This document shows positions 1 through 5,768 of a DNA stretch of 5,768 nt, piece after piece. The position numbers and the translations under genes are program-made. This DNA comes from Planctomycetaceae bacterium (GTDB lineage Bacteria > Planctomycetota > Planctomycetia > Pirellulales > Thermoguttaceae), in NCBI GenBank assembly GCA_031257725.1, contig JAIROD010000313.1:1-5768 (forward strand). Direction: 5' to 3'. The notes beneath the pieces are model-generated. The model saw only the letters and a program-made list of their open reading frames with translations, had not been told where the DNA came from and did no database searches. Position 1 is the stretch's first letter, and every line of letters begins with the position of its first letter.

Positions 1-30
1 AGGTTTGGTTTCTGGTAGGACTCTTGCTAC

Positions 31-71
31 TAAGGTTGTTTTGTTAAGAAAATAAGGTTGAAAATAAGGTT
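31..71 (+). repeat. Three TAAGGTT direct repeats, two inside a 12-bp tandem duplication
   Basis: TAAGGTT occurs at 31-37, 53-59 and 65-71. The last two lie in an exact tandem duplication of the 12-mer GAAAATAAGGTT (48-59 and 60-71). The block sits just upstream of the candidate ftsK promoter. It could hold activator sites or be simple slippage repeats; the sequence does not decide. Confidence 0.5.
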
Positions 72-96
72 TTGTGAAACGATGACGATACGTTTG

Positions 97-126
97 GGAA
101 TATTCCACTGATATATTACCGGAATA
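97..126 (+). promoter_or_regulatory. Possible operator: GGAATATTCC palindrome and TATTCC/GGAATA inverted repeat around the -10
   Basis: GGAATATTCC at 97-106 is a perfect 10-bp palindrome. Its right half, TATTCC (101-106), also forms an inverted repeat with GGAATA (121-126), bracketing the candidate -10 of ftsK with 14 nt between the arms. A dimeric regulator could bind such an arrangement, but no regulator gene is present and short palindromes arise by chance in AT-rich DNA. Confidence 0.2.
102..119 (+). promoter_or_regulatory. Candidate extended -10 promoter of ftsK (shared 18-mer copy 1)
   Basis: The 18-mer ATTCCACTGATATATTAC contains TGATATATT (109-117), which fits an extended -10 element (TG-n-TATATT, 5 of 6 matches to TATAAT). 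Transcription would begin near 124, giving a leader of about 25 nt before the ATG at 150. No good -35 hexamer is visible at the usual spacing. The same 18 bases occur upstream of the convergent VWA gene, which supports a functional role, though a dispersed repeat is an alternative. Confidence 0.45.
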
Positions 127-149
127 CTTACGTTCAAAAAATAGTTTCC

Positions 150-2693
150 ATGACATCATCGAAATCATTCAAACTAAAATTCATGGGAGTTATTTTCATG
201 ATTCTGTTCATCTTTTCGATGATTAGTTTCGTGAGTTATTCCCCCGCCGATCCGCCGGATTTACGCGGTTTTCCCCAATCGGAATCCGTTCATAATTTTT
301 GCGGTCCGTTAGGGGCTTATCTTTCGTCGTTTTTTTTGAATCTGTTCGGTATTGCCGCGTTTTACTTTTTTTTACCGCTCGGAATCGGGGCAACACGATT
401 GTTAAAAGGTCAAGCCTTCGACCAAATCACACTCCGAACAACCGGTCTTGCCCTCGTTTTAATTGGATTATCAGGATTATTCGCCTTGATCGGTGAAAAC
501 ATTCCGTATTACCCCGGTCCCGTTATCGGTCCGGGAGGTTATCTCGGAATGATTACCGTTGCACTGTTAGGTTGTCTCGTTACCACATTCGGCTGTGTTG
601 CCTTTTTAAGCAGTCTTGTTATCGGCGGACTTGTTCTTTCCGGCGATCAACTATTATTACTGATAATCCGCTTTTTTTATAATCTCTTTTACAATACCCG
701 AAACAAAAATCACGCCTTGACCGCCGAACAAGAAAACGAACTAAATAATGAATTAAATAATGAATTAAAAAAAACCATCGCAAACGAAAATCACCATATT
801 AACGAAAAACGCCCTATTGCCGTTCCTGTTGCTAAAAATGTTTCAAACCAAACCCGCACCGCTTCGCGAAGTGATCTTTTTCGTTCTTCAAAATCTCATC
901 CGCACACAAAATCACTTAAAATTACTCAGATTGATGATGATACTGTTAATAACGGCGATGAAGAGATGCTTGATGAGGATGAGGATATTGTTGACGATGA
1001 AGATTCCTTTTCTTTTGAAGAAGAACAATATCAGTTTCCAGCCACTGATTTATTGGCATTGCCGGAACCGTTTGATCATGAAGAATATCTTGAAATGGTC
1101 CACCAGCAAGCGGCAATGCTCGAAAAAGCATTTGCTGATTTTAAAACACAGGTTCAAGTGGTTGATATTCAGACGGGACCGGTTATTTCACAATTTGAAT
1201 TGAAATTAGCCAAAGGGTTGCGGCTCAATTCCATTCAACGTCTTTCCGATGATTTAGCCATTGCAATGAAAGTTCCCAGTGTTCGGATTGTTGCGCCGAT
1301 TCCGGGTAAAAATACTGTTGGAGTTGAGTTGCCGAATGAACACCGTCAAACGGTGCGGATTCGTGAAGTCATGGAATCACGCCCGGATGCAGAGGAAAAA
1401 TATAATATTCCGATTTATCTCGGTAAAGACGTTTCCGGTCAGCCGATGGTGATTGATTTAACCAAATTGCCCCATCTCTTAATCGCCGGACGTACCGGAA
1501 CCGGAAAAAGCGTTTGTCTTAATTCGATGATCGTTTCCATGTTGATGACGCGAAGTCCCGAACAGGTTCGGATGTTAATGATTGATCCGAAAATGGTCGA
1601 ACTCAGTCCGTATAAAACGATTCCGCATCTGATTCATCCGGTTGTTACCGATATGCGGCGTGCAGAAGCCATTCTTGCGTGGACGGTCGAAAAAATGGAA
1701 GAACGTTATCAATGGCTCGCATCCGCAGGTGTACGGCAAATCAGTGAATACAATAAACTGACGGAAGATGAATTACGTTGCCGTATGAAAATGGCGGACG
1801 CTCCCGAAGAAGAATGGGAAGAAGTTCCTAAATCCATGCCGTATCTGGTGATTGTTGCCGATGAAATGGCTGACCTGATGATGATGTCGGCAAAAGAAGT
1901 CGAAACGCATATTATCCGGCTGGCACAAAAAAGCCGGGCGGTGGGAATTCACCTCGTCCTGGCAACGCAAAAACCAACCGTTGATATTGTTACCGGACTC
2001 ATCAAATCAAATTTGCCCGCACGAATTGCGTTTGGCGTGGCAACCCGAACCGATAGTTTGGTCGTTTTAGACCGAATCGGCGCAGAACGGCTGCTCGGTA
2101 ACGGCGATATGCTTTTTCTCCAACCGGGAACAAGTCAGGTGATTCGCGGTCAGGGAACTTATGTCAGTGATACGGAAATTGAATCCATTATCGAGTTAAT
2201 CGGAACGGATAATCCCGATTTCATCGAAGAACTCGTTGCAATTGATCTCGACGCAGACGACTCCGCAACAACATGTAACACCGATTCAAATGACGGTGAT
2301 GAAAAAATTCAACGTGATGAGTTGTATCATCAGGCGGTTGAGTTTATCATTCAACAAGGACGCGGTTCCTTATCGTTGCTCCAACGCCGTTTCAGTGTCG
2401 GGTATGGACGTGCGGCGCGAATGATCGAATTTATGGCGGAAGACGGTATTGTCGGTCCGTACAACGGTTCAAAACCACGCGAAGTCATCATGACACTCAG
2501 CGATTGGAAACGCCGACGATCTGCCGGAATAAACAGAAATGTCCCGCCCATTCCGAAAAAATCCAATCCGGCATTACGTCAGACTCCGCCGGAAACGGTC
2601 AGCGCAACACGTTATCGCCCAAAATATGCGGAATCGGAATGGGATGAAATCGATGATGAATTTATCGAAGATGAAGAATTCGATATGGTTTAA
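150..2693 (+). CDS. ftsK: DNA translocase FtsK (septal chromosome-segregation motor)
   Basis: FtsK is a membrane-anchored hexameric ATPase that pumps chromosomal DNA across the closing septum. The 847 residues read as a full family member. Hydrophobic segments at about 10-30, 55-80, 97-115, 130-150 and 152-175 form the N-terminal membrane domain. A low-complexity acidic linker spans about 185-295. The alpha/beta motor spans about 300-690, with Walker A GRTGTGKS (447-454), Walker B YLVIVADE (565-572, acidic pair D571/E572), the LATQKPTVD segment (603-612) and GAERLLGNGDMLF (644-656). The gamma winged helix (about 721-782, LQRRFSVGYGRAARMIE) is the part that in relatives reads polar DNA motifs and contacts XerD. 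Residues 785-847 form an extra basic/proline-rich then acidic tail. The ATG at 150 is the first ATG after an in-frame TGA at 75-77; no Shine-Dalgarno sequence precedes it. Identity is very secure; the exact start is slightly less so (Met12, Met17 and Met24 are alternatives). Confidence 0.97.
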   Translation: MTSSKSFKLKFMGVIFMILFIFSMISFVSYSPADPPDLRGFPQSESVHNFCGPLGAYLSSFFLNLFGIAAFYFFLPLGIGATRLLKGQAFDQITLRTTGLALVLIGLSGLFALIGENIPYYPGPVIGPGGYLGMITVALLGCLVTTFGCVAFLSSLVIGGLVLSGDQLLLLIIRFFYNLFYNTRNKNHALTAEQENELNNELNNELKKTIANENHHINEKRPIAVPVAKNVSNQTRTASRSDLFRSSKSHPHTKSLKITQIDDDTVNNGDEEMLDEDEDIVDDEDSFSFEEEQYQFPATDLLALPEPFDHEEYLEMVHQQAAMLEKAFADFKTQVQVVDIQTGPVISQFELKLAKGLRLNSIQRLSDDLAIAMKVPSVRIVAPIPGKNTVGVELPNEHRQTVRIREVMESRPDAEEKYNIPIYLGKDVSGQPMVIDLTKLPHLLIAGRTGTGKSVCLNSMIVSMLMTRSPEQVRMLMIDPKMVELSPYKTIPHLIHPVVTDMRRAEAILAWTVEKMEERYQWLASAGVRQISEYNKLTEDELRCRMKMADAPEEEWEEVPKSMPYLVIVADEMADLMMMSAKEVETHIIRLAQKSRAVGIHLVLATQKPTVDIVTGLIKSNLPARIAFGVATRTDSLVVLDRIGAERLLGNGDMLFLQPGTSQVIRGQGTYVSDTEIESIIELIGTDNPDFIEELVAIDLDADDSATTCNTDSNDGDEKIQRDELYHQAVEFIIQQGRGSLSLLQRRFSVGYGRAARMIEFMAEDGIVGPYNGSKPREVIMTLSDWKRRRSAGINRNVPPIPKKSNPALRQTPPETVSATRYRPKYAESEWDEIDDEFIEDEEFDMV
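738..773 (+). repeat. Three 12-bp tandem repeats inside ftsK (linker-coding)
   Basis: Three in-frame 12-nt units (738-749, 750-761, 762-773), consensus GAATTAAATAAT, encode ELNN-ELNN-ELKK at residues 197-208. They lie in the low-complexity linker between the membrane domain and the motor, where copy-number change would keep the frame. Confidence 0.75.
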
Positions 2694-2797
2694 TCGAAAA
2701 GGGTGACGATTAGGTTTTCGCGCGTTCCATGACTTCAGAGCCGCAACCGGAATGTTGCGAAAAAACAGAACAATAAAAAATTCCATCCCATAGAAAC

Positions 2798-2820
2798 GTA
2801 ATGTTTCGGCAAAACATTGC
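2798..2820 (+). terminator. Weak candidate terminator hairpin between the convergent genes
   Basis: AATGTTT (2800-2806) pairs with AAACATT (2812-2818) around a 5-nt loop; a G-U and a G-C pair can extend the stem to 9 bp. It lies about 105 nt after the ftsK stop. The bases after it (CTACCTTTT) form only a poor T-tract, and the stem is AT-rich. It is the best hairpin seen in the 210-bp spacer and could serve either gene, but termination is not certain. Confidence 0.3.
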
Positions 2821-2903
2821 CTACCTTTTGATACCCTACCTTGTGGGAAATTTCAGATAAAACACTATTTCTACCCATTGACAGTATATTAGGCGATTCC
2901 CTA

Positions 2904-5555
2904 TTAAATATTTCGTGAATTATTGTGAAGTCTTTTCAAGTCGATTCGCCGCAGCAGAACATCCAGAATAAAAAGCCACGCCGCAACCGTTAACAAATAA
3001 GACCAAAGCGGTGTCGCACGCCATGCGGTATGGTTGGGATCCGGTTGGAAAAGTTCCTCCGGTTTCGGATTAAATAATCCGCCGGTCGATTCCGAAATCC
3101 GTTGTAATAATTCATTGTTGGTCGGTTTCAGCCGCAGCTCTTCAGGATAGCCAACCATCACGCCGCGCGATTGGTTCACAAGATTTTTTTCACCCAATCG
3201 CAATACCGTTTGAAGATGATAACTGCCTTGATAATTCGTTTTTTTCAAATCAATCTCCGCTTCATAACGTCCCGGCGCAGTTTGTTGTAATATTATTTCC
3301 TCTTTGCTCAGATCAGGATAAATCATGGCGGTTTGACCGGTTGCATCGTTAATGTAGCAATCTTTTTCTTCGTCCACCACATCCAACGTCAAATGAATGT
3401 TACCGGAATGTTGTTGAATTTCGATCAGGGAACCGCGTTGATCGGATTGACGCATCACCTGCCGGATAATCTGCGCCCAGAATTTGGGATAACCCGACCA
3501 CGTCAACCATTCCGCTCCCCAACGGCTTTTAGCGTCAGAACTAAACGCCGCCGACATGCCAAGTCCGTAACGCCACCAAACCAACAACGGATCGCCCGCT
3601 CCCGTCTCATTTTGTGTTGCCAAAATAAACCGGCTGGTCGGTTTGGCACGCGTTACAACATAACCGAGTAAAGGCGGAGCTGTTTCAATATCAATATTAG
3701 CCAACACTTCCGTCGGTGTTACAACAACAGGAACAAACGGTATTTCATGAATTGCGGATTTACCGGCAGTCATCGTTTCCTTCGCAAAAATTTGCGGGAT
3801 TGCTTTGGGATCGTTACAGGAATAATGCCGTCCTTTACCGTTTTCGGCAATCATTTTCAGTAACTCATTATCAGCGTCGCCGACTCCGACAGTGGAAACC
3901 GTGATCAGATCGTTGACCATCTGCCGGACAATTCCTTCATAATCACCGGGAGAACTGTGACCGTCGGTCAACAAAATAACGTGCTTTAATTTCGCCGAAG
4001 TCCGCCGGAGTTGTTCATAAGCATCGATCAAACCGGAATAAATGTTGGTTCCTCCGGCGGCTTCGATAGTGGAAATGGCGGCGTTGATGGTACCGGCGGA
4101 AACGGCGTTTTGCATGGCACACACAACGTAACTCTCATGATCAAACGCAATAACTGTTGCAAAATCACGCGGCGAGAGCAATTCAACCGCTGCTTTGGCG
4201 GCTTCTTTGGCAAGTTCCATTTTTTGACCGCCCATCGAACCGGAACGGTCAATCACCAGACTGATGGCAAGAGAAGGTTTTTCTTTTTCCTTTTCAAAAT
4301 CACATCGGACAGGCAATATTTCTTCAATCGGCGTTTTGTAATATCCGCCAAGCCCAAACGATTGCTCGCCGCCAAGCATCATCAAACCGCCGCCTAAATC
4401 ACTTAAATAAGTTCGTAACAAATTCATTTGGTGCATCGTCAAAGAAGTTGCCGGAACATTCGACAAAATAACCGCATCAAAATGATCGAACTCTTCGAGT
4501 GATCGCGGAACACCCTCAGGCGGACGGACTTCCGCCGTAATATCCTGCTCGCGAAGAGCCGATGCAAGATCACGAATCGTTTTCGGTTCACTGTCAATAA
4601 GTAAAACGCGAGGTTTGCCTCCGGTAAACAATAACCCTGTTACATGATTATTGTCCAGAATCGTATCGCCGCGAGCAACAACCGTAACTGAAAATTCCTG
4701 TTGACGTTGATCGTTCACTAATTGCCGAAACCGAAAAATATTTTCACCAATTTGGAGTGTTTTTGTTTCTTCGACAACTTTGAAAGAATCTTTGTACAGT
4801 GTAATGATTGCTTCGGTGTTATAGTTACTTTGAATAACAATGTCAAGATAAAACGGTTCACCCTGCCTGATTTGAGCAGGCAATTTAATATCGGCGAGTT
4901 GAACTTCGGGTTCTGCGGAAGCGGGAAGCGGTACAGTGGAAATAGCAGCACCGCCCCGAATAGCGGCAGTCAAAATATCTCCGGTAGTCTCATTACCGTC
5001 ACTCAAAAGAACAAGATGAGGCACATAATGCGGCGGAATCAATGCCAACGCCGGCTCCAACGCCAAAGCAATATTTGTTGCATTCGCGTCCGTTAATTCA
5101 AATTGTTCGGATTGTTTAAATTGCTCAGATTGTTTATATTGTTCAGATAATTCAGATACGGCAACATCTTTTTGTATAAAATTAGAGGAAGGCAAAACCG
5201 GTGAGGCGGGATGTTGAATTTGCGGATTGGCGGCAAATGTTATTACGGGAATCGGCGTTTTTCCGGCAATCTTTTGAACGGATTCTATAAACTGTTGCGC
5301 TTTTTCATTTGCGGCAGAATCAATACTTCGGCTTTGATCAAGCAGAAAAACAAGCATCTTTTCGTGTGTCGGCGACAGCAATGTCAATCCGGAAAGAGCA
5401 AACACGATCAGTATCAGAATCACCAAACGAACAGCCAACGAAAAATAACGTTGCATTTTTGAAAAATCCGTCAACGAATAACGGAATCCCCAGAGAAGAA
5501 CCGCAACTAAAATTAAACCAACCAAATAGTGCGGATGAGCAAATTCAAAAGACAT
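2904..5555 (-). CDS. Membrane protein with two VWA domains flanking a glutamine-amidotransferase-like domain
   Basis: An 883-residue probable envelope protein of unknown function. Two N-terminal membrane helices (about 9-24 and 39-60), separated by a basic loop, resemble the BatA-type N-terminal anchor. A first VWA domain (about 66-210) carries DQSRS (D73, S75, S77), candidate T160 and D186 in LLSDG. A beta-rich segment (about 215-300) and a class-I glutamine-amidotransferase-like fold (about 314-416, ending LGGEQSFGLGGY) follow. That fold has no cysteine at the expected nucleophile elbow, so it is probably not an amidotransferase. A second VWA domain (about 428-600) has a full metal-binding set: DRSGSM (436-441), T503 in GGTN and D531 in LLTDG. 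Then come a beta-rich region (about 605-800), a C-terminal helix (about 848-868) and a basic tail, placing the large domains outside the membrane. VWA domains usually mediate metal-dependent protein binding. Often such genes sit near MoxR/DUF58 genes; none is visible here. The ATG lacks a well-placed Shine-Dalgarno sequence (AAGGA lies 15 nt upstream). Confidence 0.92.
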   Translation of the reverse strand: MSFEFAHPHYLVGLILVAVLLWGFRYSLTDFSKMQRYFSLAVRLVILILIVFALSGLTLLSPTHEKMLVFLLDQSRSIDSAANEKAQQFIESVQKIAGKTPIPVITFAANPQIQHPASPVLPSSNFIQKDVAVSELSEQYKQSEQFKQSEQFELTDANATNIALALEPALALIPPHYVPHLVLLSDGNETTGDILTAAIRGGAAISTVPLPASAEPEVQLADIKLPAQIRQGEPFYLDIVIQSNYNTEAIITLYKDSFKVVEETKTLQIGENIFRFRQLVNDQRQQEFSVTVVARGDTILDNNHVTGLLFTGGKPRVLLIDSEPKTIRDLASALREQDITAEVRPPEGVPRSLEEFDHFDAVILSNVPATSLTMHQMNLLRTYLSDLGGGLMMLGGEQSFGLGGYYKTPIEEILPVRCDFEKEKEKPSLAISLVIDRSGSMGGQKMELAKEAAKAAVELLSPRDFATVIAFDHESYVVCAMQNAVSAGTINAAISTIEAAGGTNIYSGLIDAYEQLRRTSAKLKHVILLTDGHSSPGDYEGIVRQMVNDLITVSTVGVGDADNELLKMIAENGKGRHYSCNDPKAIPQIFAKETMTAGKSAIHEIPFVPVVVTPTEVLANIDIETAPPLLGYVVTRAKPTSRFILATQNETGAGDPLLVWWRYGLGMSAAFSSDAKSRWGAEWLTWSGYPKFWAQIIRQVMRQSDQRGSLIEIQQHSGNIHLTLDVVDEEKDCYINDATGQTAMIYPDLSKEEIILQQTAPGRYEAEIDLKKTNYQGSYHLQTVLRLGEKNLVNQSRGVMVGYPEELRLKPTNNELLQRISESTGGLFNPKPEELFQPDPNHTAWRATPLWSYLLTVAAWLFILDVLLRRIDLKRLHNNSRNI
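5103..5156 (-). repeat. Three 18-bp tandem repeats inside the VWA gene (SEQ[YF]KQ hexapeptides)
   Basis: Three diverged 18-nt units (5103-5120, 5121-5138, 5139-5156) encode a hexapeptide repeat reading SEQYKQ, SEQFKQ, SEQFEL at residues 137-154. The repeat sits within the first VWA domain, between the strand ending ITFAAN and the ATNIA segment, so it is probably an exposed loop insertion. Copy-number change would preserve the reading frame. Confidence 0.75.
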
Positions 5556-5568
5556 CGTTAAGAATATC

Positions 5569-5634
5569 TGTCCTTATTGTCCCTAAAATCCGTTTTTTTA
5601 GGGACATTAGGGACGATAGAGACAATAAAGGACA
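5569..5634 (-). promoter_or_regulatory. Overlapping inverted repeats in the presumed 5' UTR of the VWA gene
   Basis: An inner perfect stem pairs 5578-5588 (TGTCCCTAAAA) with 5596-5606 around 7 nt. An outer stem pairs 5569-5581 with 5621-5634, perfect except for one bulged base. The two stems share bases 5578-5581, so they either nest in shortened form or compete. The block starts 13 nt upstream of the ATG on the minus strand. Neither strand has a U-tract after the stem, so this is not a classic terminator. Translation control or a protein-binding site is possible; both are inferences. Confidence 0.45.
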
Positions 5635-5635
5635 A
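5600..5635 (-). repeat. Four degenerate 9-nt repeats (consensus ATTGTCCCT)
   Basis: On the minus strand, four consecutive nonamers read TTGTCCTTT, ATTGTCTCT, ATCGTCCCT and AATGTCCCT. Further GTCC words in the opposite orientation lie at 5569-5583, which creates the inverted repeats described for this region. The array lies between the candidate promoter and the VWA start codon. Confidence 0.65.
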
Positions 5636-5656
5636 AAAATATTTTTTTCAATTTTT

Positions 5657-5674
5657 GTAATATATCAGTGGAAT
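5657..5674 (-). promoter_or_regulatory. Candidate extended -10 promoter of the VWA gene (shared 18-mer copy 2)
   Basis: Read on the minus strand, this is an exact copy of the 18-mer found upstream of ftsK, with TATATT at 5659-5664 preceded by TGA. It points toward the VWA start codon at 5555. Transcription would begin near 5652, leaving a 5' leader of about 97 nt that contains the nonamer array and hairpins. No clear -35 hexamer is visible. The match ends exactly after 18 bases on both sides, with unrelated flanks. Confidence 0.45.
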
Positions 5675-5700
5675 TTTTCGGAGATTGAAGTTTATTTTTT

Positions 5701-5763
5701 ACCACCCCTAGCCCCTCCGAAGGAGGGGAATCATTCCCCTCCTTCGGAGGGGCTAGGGGTGGT
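5701..5763. repeat. Perfect palindrome with 31-bp arms and nested hairpins
   Basis: Bases 5701-5731 are exactly complementary to 5733-5763 around the single base 5732. Each arm contains its own 7-bp hairpin, CCCCTCC/GGAGGGG with a 3-nt loop (5712-5728 and 5736-5752). The block can therefore fold either as one long hairpin or as two small hairpins on an 11-bp outer stem. Neither strand has a T-tract after the stem; the flank toward the VWA gene is a T run on the plus strand, hence A-rich in a minus-strand transcript. This argues for a dispersed repetitive element rather than a normal terminator. It is more GC-rich than its surroundings. Confidence 0.85.
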
Positions 5764-5768
5764 CATTC

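Noticed and set aside
2..55. Possible C-terminal ends of an upstream plus-strand gene: frame 3 reads VWFLVGLLLLRLFC then stop at 45-47; frame 2 reads GLVSGRTLATKVVLLRK then stop at 53-55.
   Set aside because: Both are too short to support a gene. The hydrophobic frame-3 reading is tempting as a membrane helix end, but only sequence upstream of the window could confirm it.
2691..2720. Two small stems overlapping the ftsK stop: TAATCG/CGATTA (2691-2696 with 2707-2712) and CGAAAA/TTTTCG (2695-2700 with 2715-2720).
   Set aside because: Each is only 6 bp with a loop of 10 or more bases and no T-tract; within the level expected by chance.
2821..2849. CCTACCTT direct repeats in the convergent spacer.
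   Set aside because: Two 8-bp copies separated by a short gap, with no third copy or structural context; not distinguishable from chance.
4011..4397. A 128-codon plus-strand open frame inside the VWA gene, and several similar shorter ones within both genes.
   Set aside because: They lie opposite or out of frame with strongly supported domains, show no recognisable motif and have biased low-complexity composition; they are shadows of the real genes.
5634..5647. AAAAAATATTTTTT, a 14-bp palindrome near the candidate VWA transcription start.
   Set aside because: Pure A/T runs form such palindromes easily; no GC stem, so not a credible terminator or operator on its own.
5701..5763. The palindrome as an intrinsic terminator.
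   Set aside because: No T-tract follows the stem on either strand (CATTC on plus, AAAAAATAAA on minus); kept as a repeat instead.

Overview
The window looks like chromosomal DNA from a planctomycete-type bacterium, probably one with a moderate, AT-leaning genome. The assignment is an inference from the proteins. The FtsK motor core has the wording I associate with planctomycete FtsKs (KEVETHIIRLAQKSRAVGIH followed by LATQKPTVDIVTGLIKSN). The second gene is a large membrane protein combining two von Willebrand A (VWA) domains with a glutamine-amidotransferase-like domain, an architecture common in Planctomycetes. Neither start codon has a convincing Shine-Dalgarno sequence.

Layout: positions 1-149 are a leader with TAAGGTT repeats and a candidate extended -10 promoter. 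Positions 150-2693 (+) encode the DNA translocase FtsK, complete from its membrane domain to its gamma winged helix, plus a 60-residue tail. Positions 2694-2903 are a short convergent intergenic spacer with a modest hairpin. Positions 2904-5555 (-) encode the 883-residue VWA protein. Positions 5556-5768 are its upstream region, holding a 9-nt repeat array with overlapping inverted repeats, a second copy of the candidate promoter and, at the window edge, a perfect 31-bp-arm palindrome.

The two genes converge and are not an operon, and nothing in the sequence makes them functional partners. FtsK serves chromosome segregation at the division septum. The VWA protein is probably an envelope protein with its large domains outside the cytoplasmic membrane, of unknown function. 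The one link between them is an exact 18-nt match, ATTCCACTGATATATTAC, found upstream of both genes, each copy in the same orientation relative to its gene. It contains an extended -10-like sequence (TGATATATT).

I see no tRNA, rRNA, CRISPR array, transposase or phage gene. The coding content is ordinary. The less ordinary signals are in the non-coding DNA: the shared 18-mer, the nonamer array in the presumed 5' UTR of the VWA gene, and the nested palindrome at 5701-5763.
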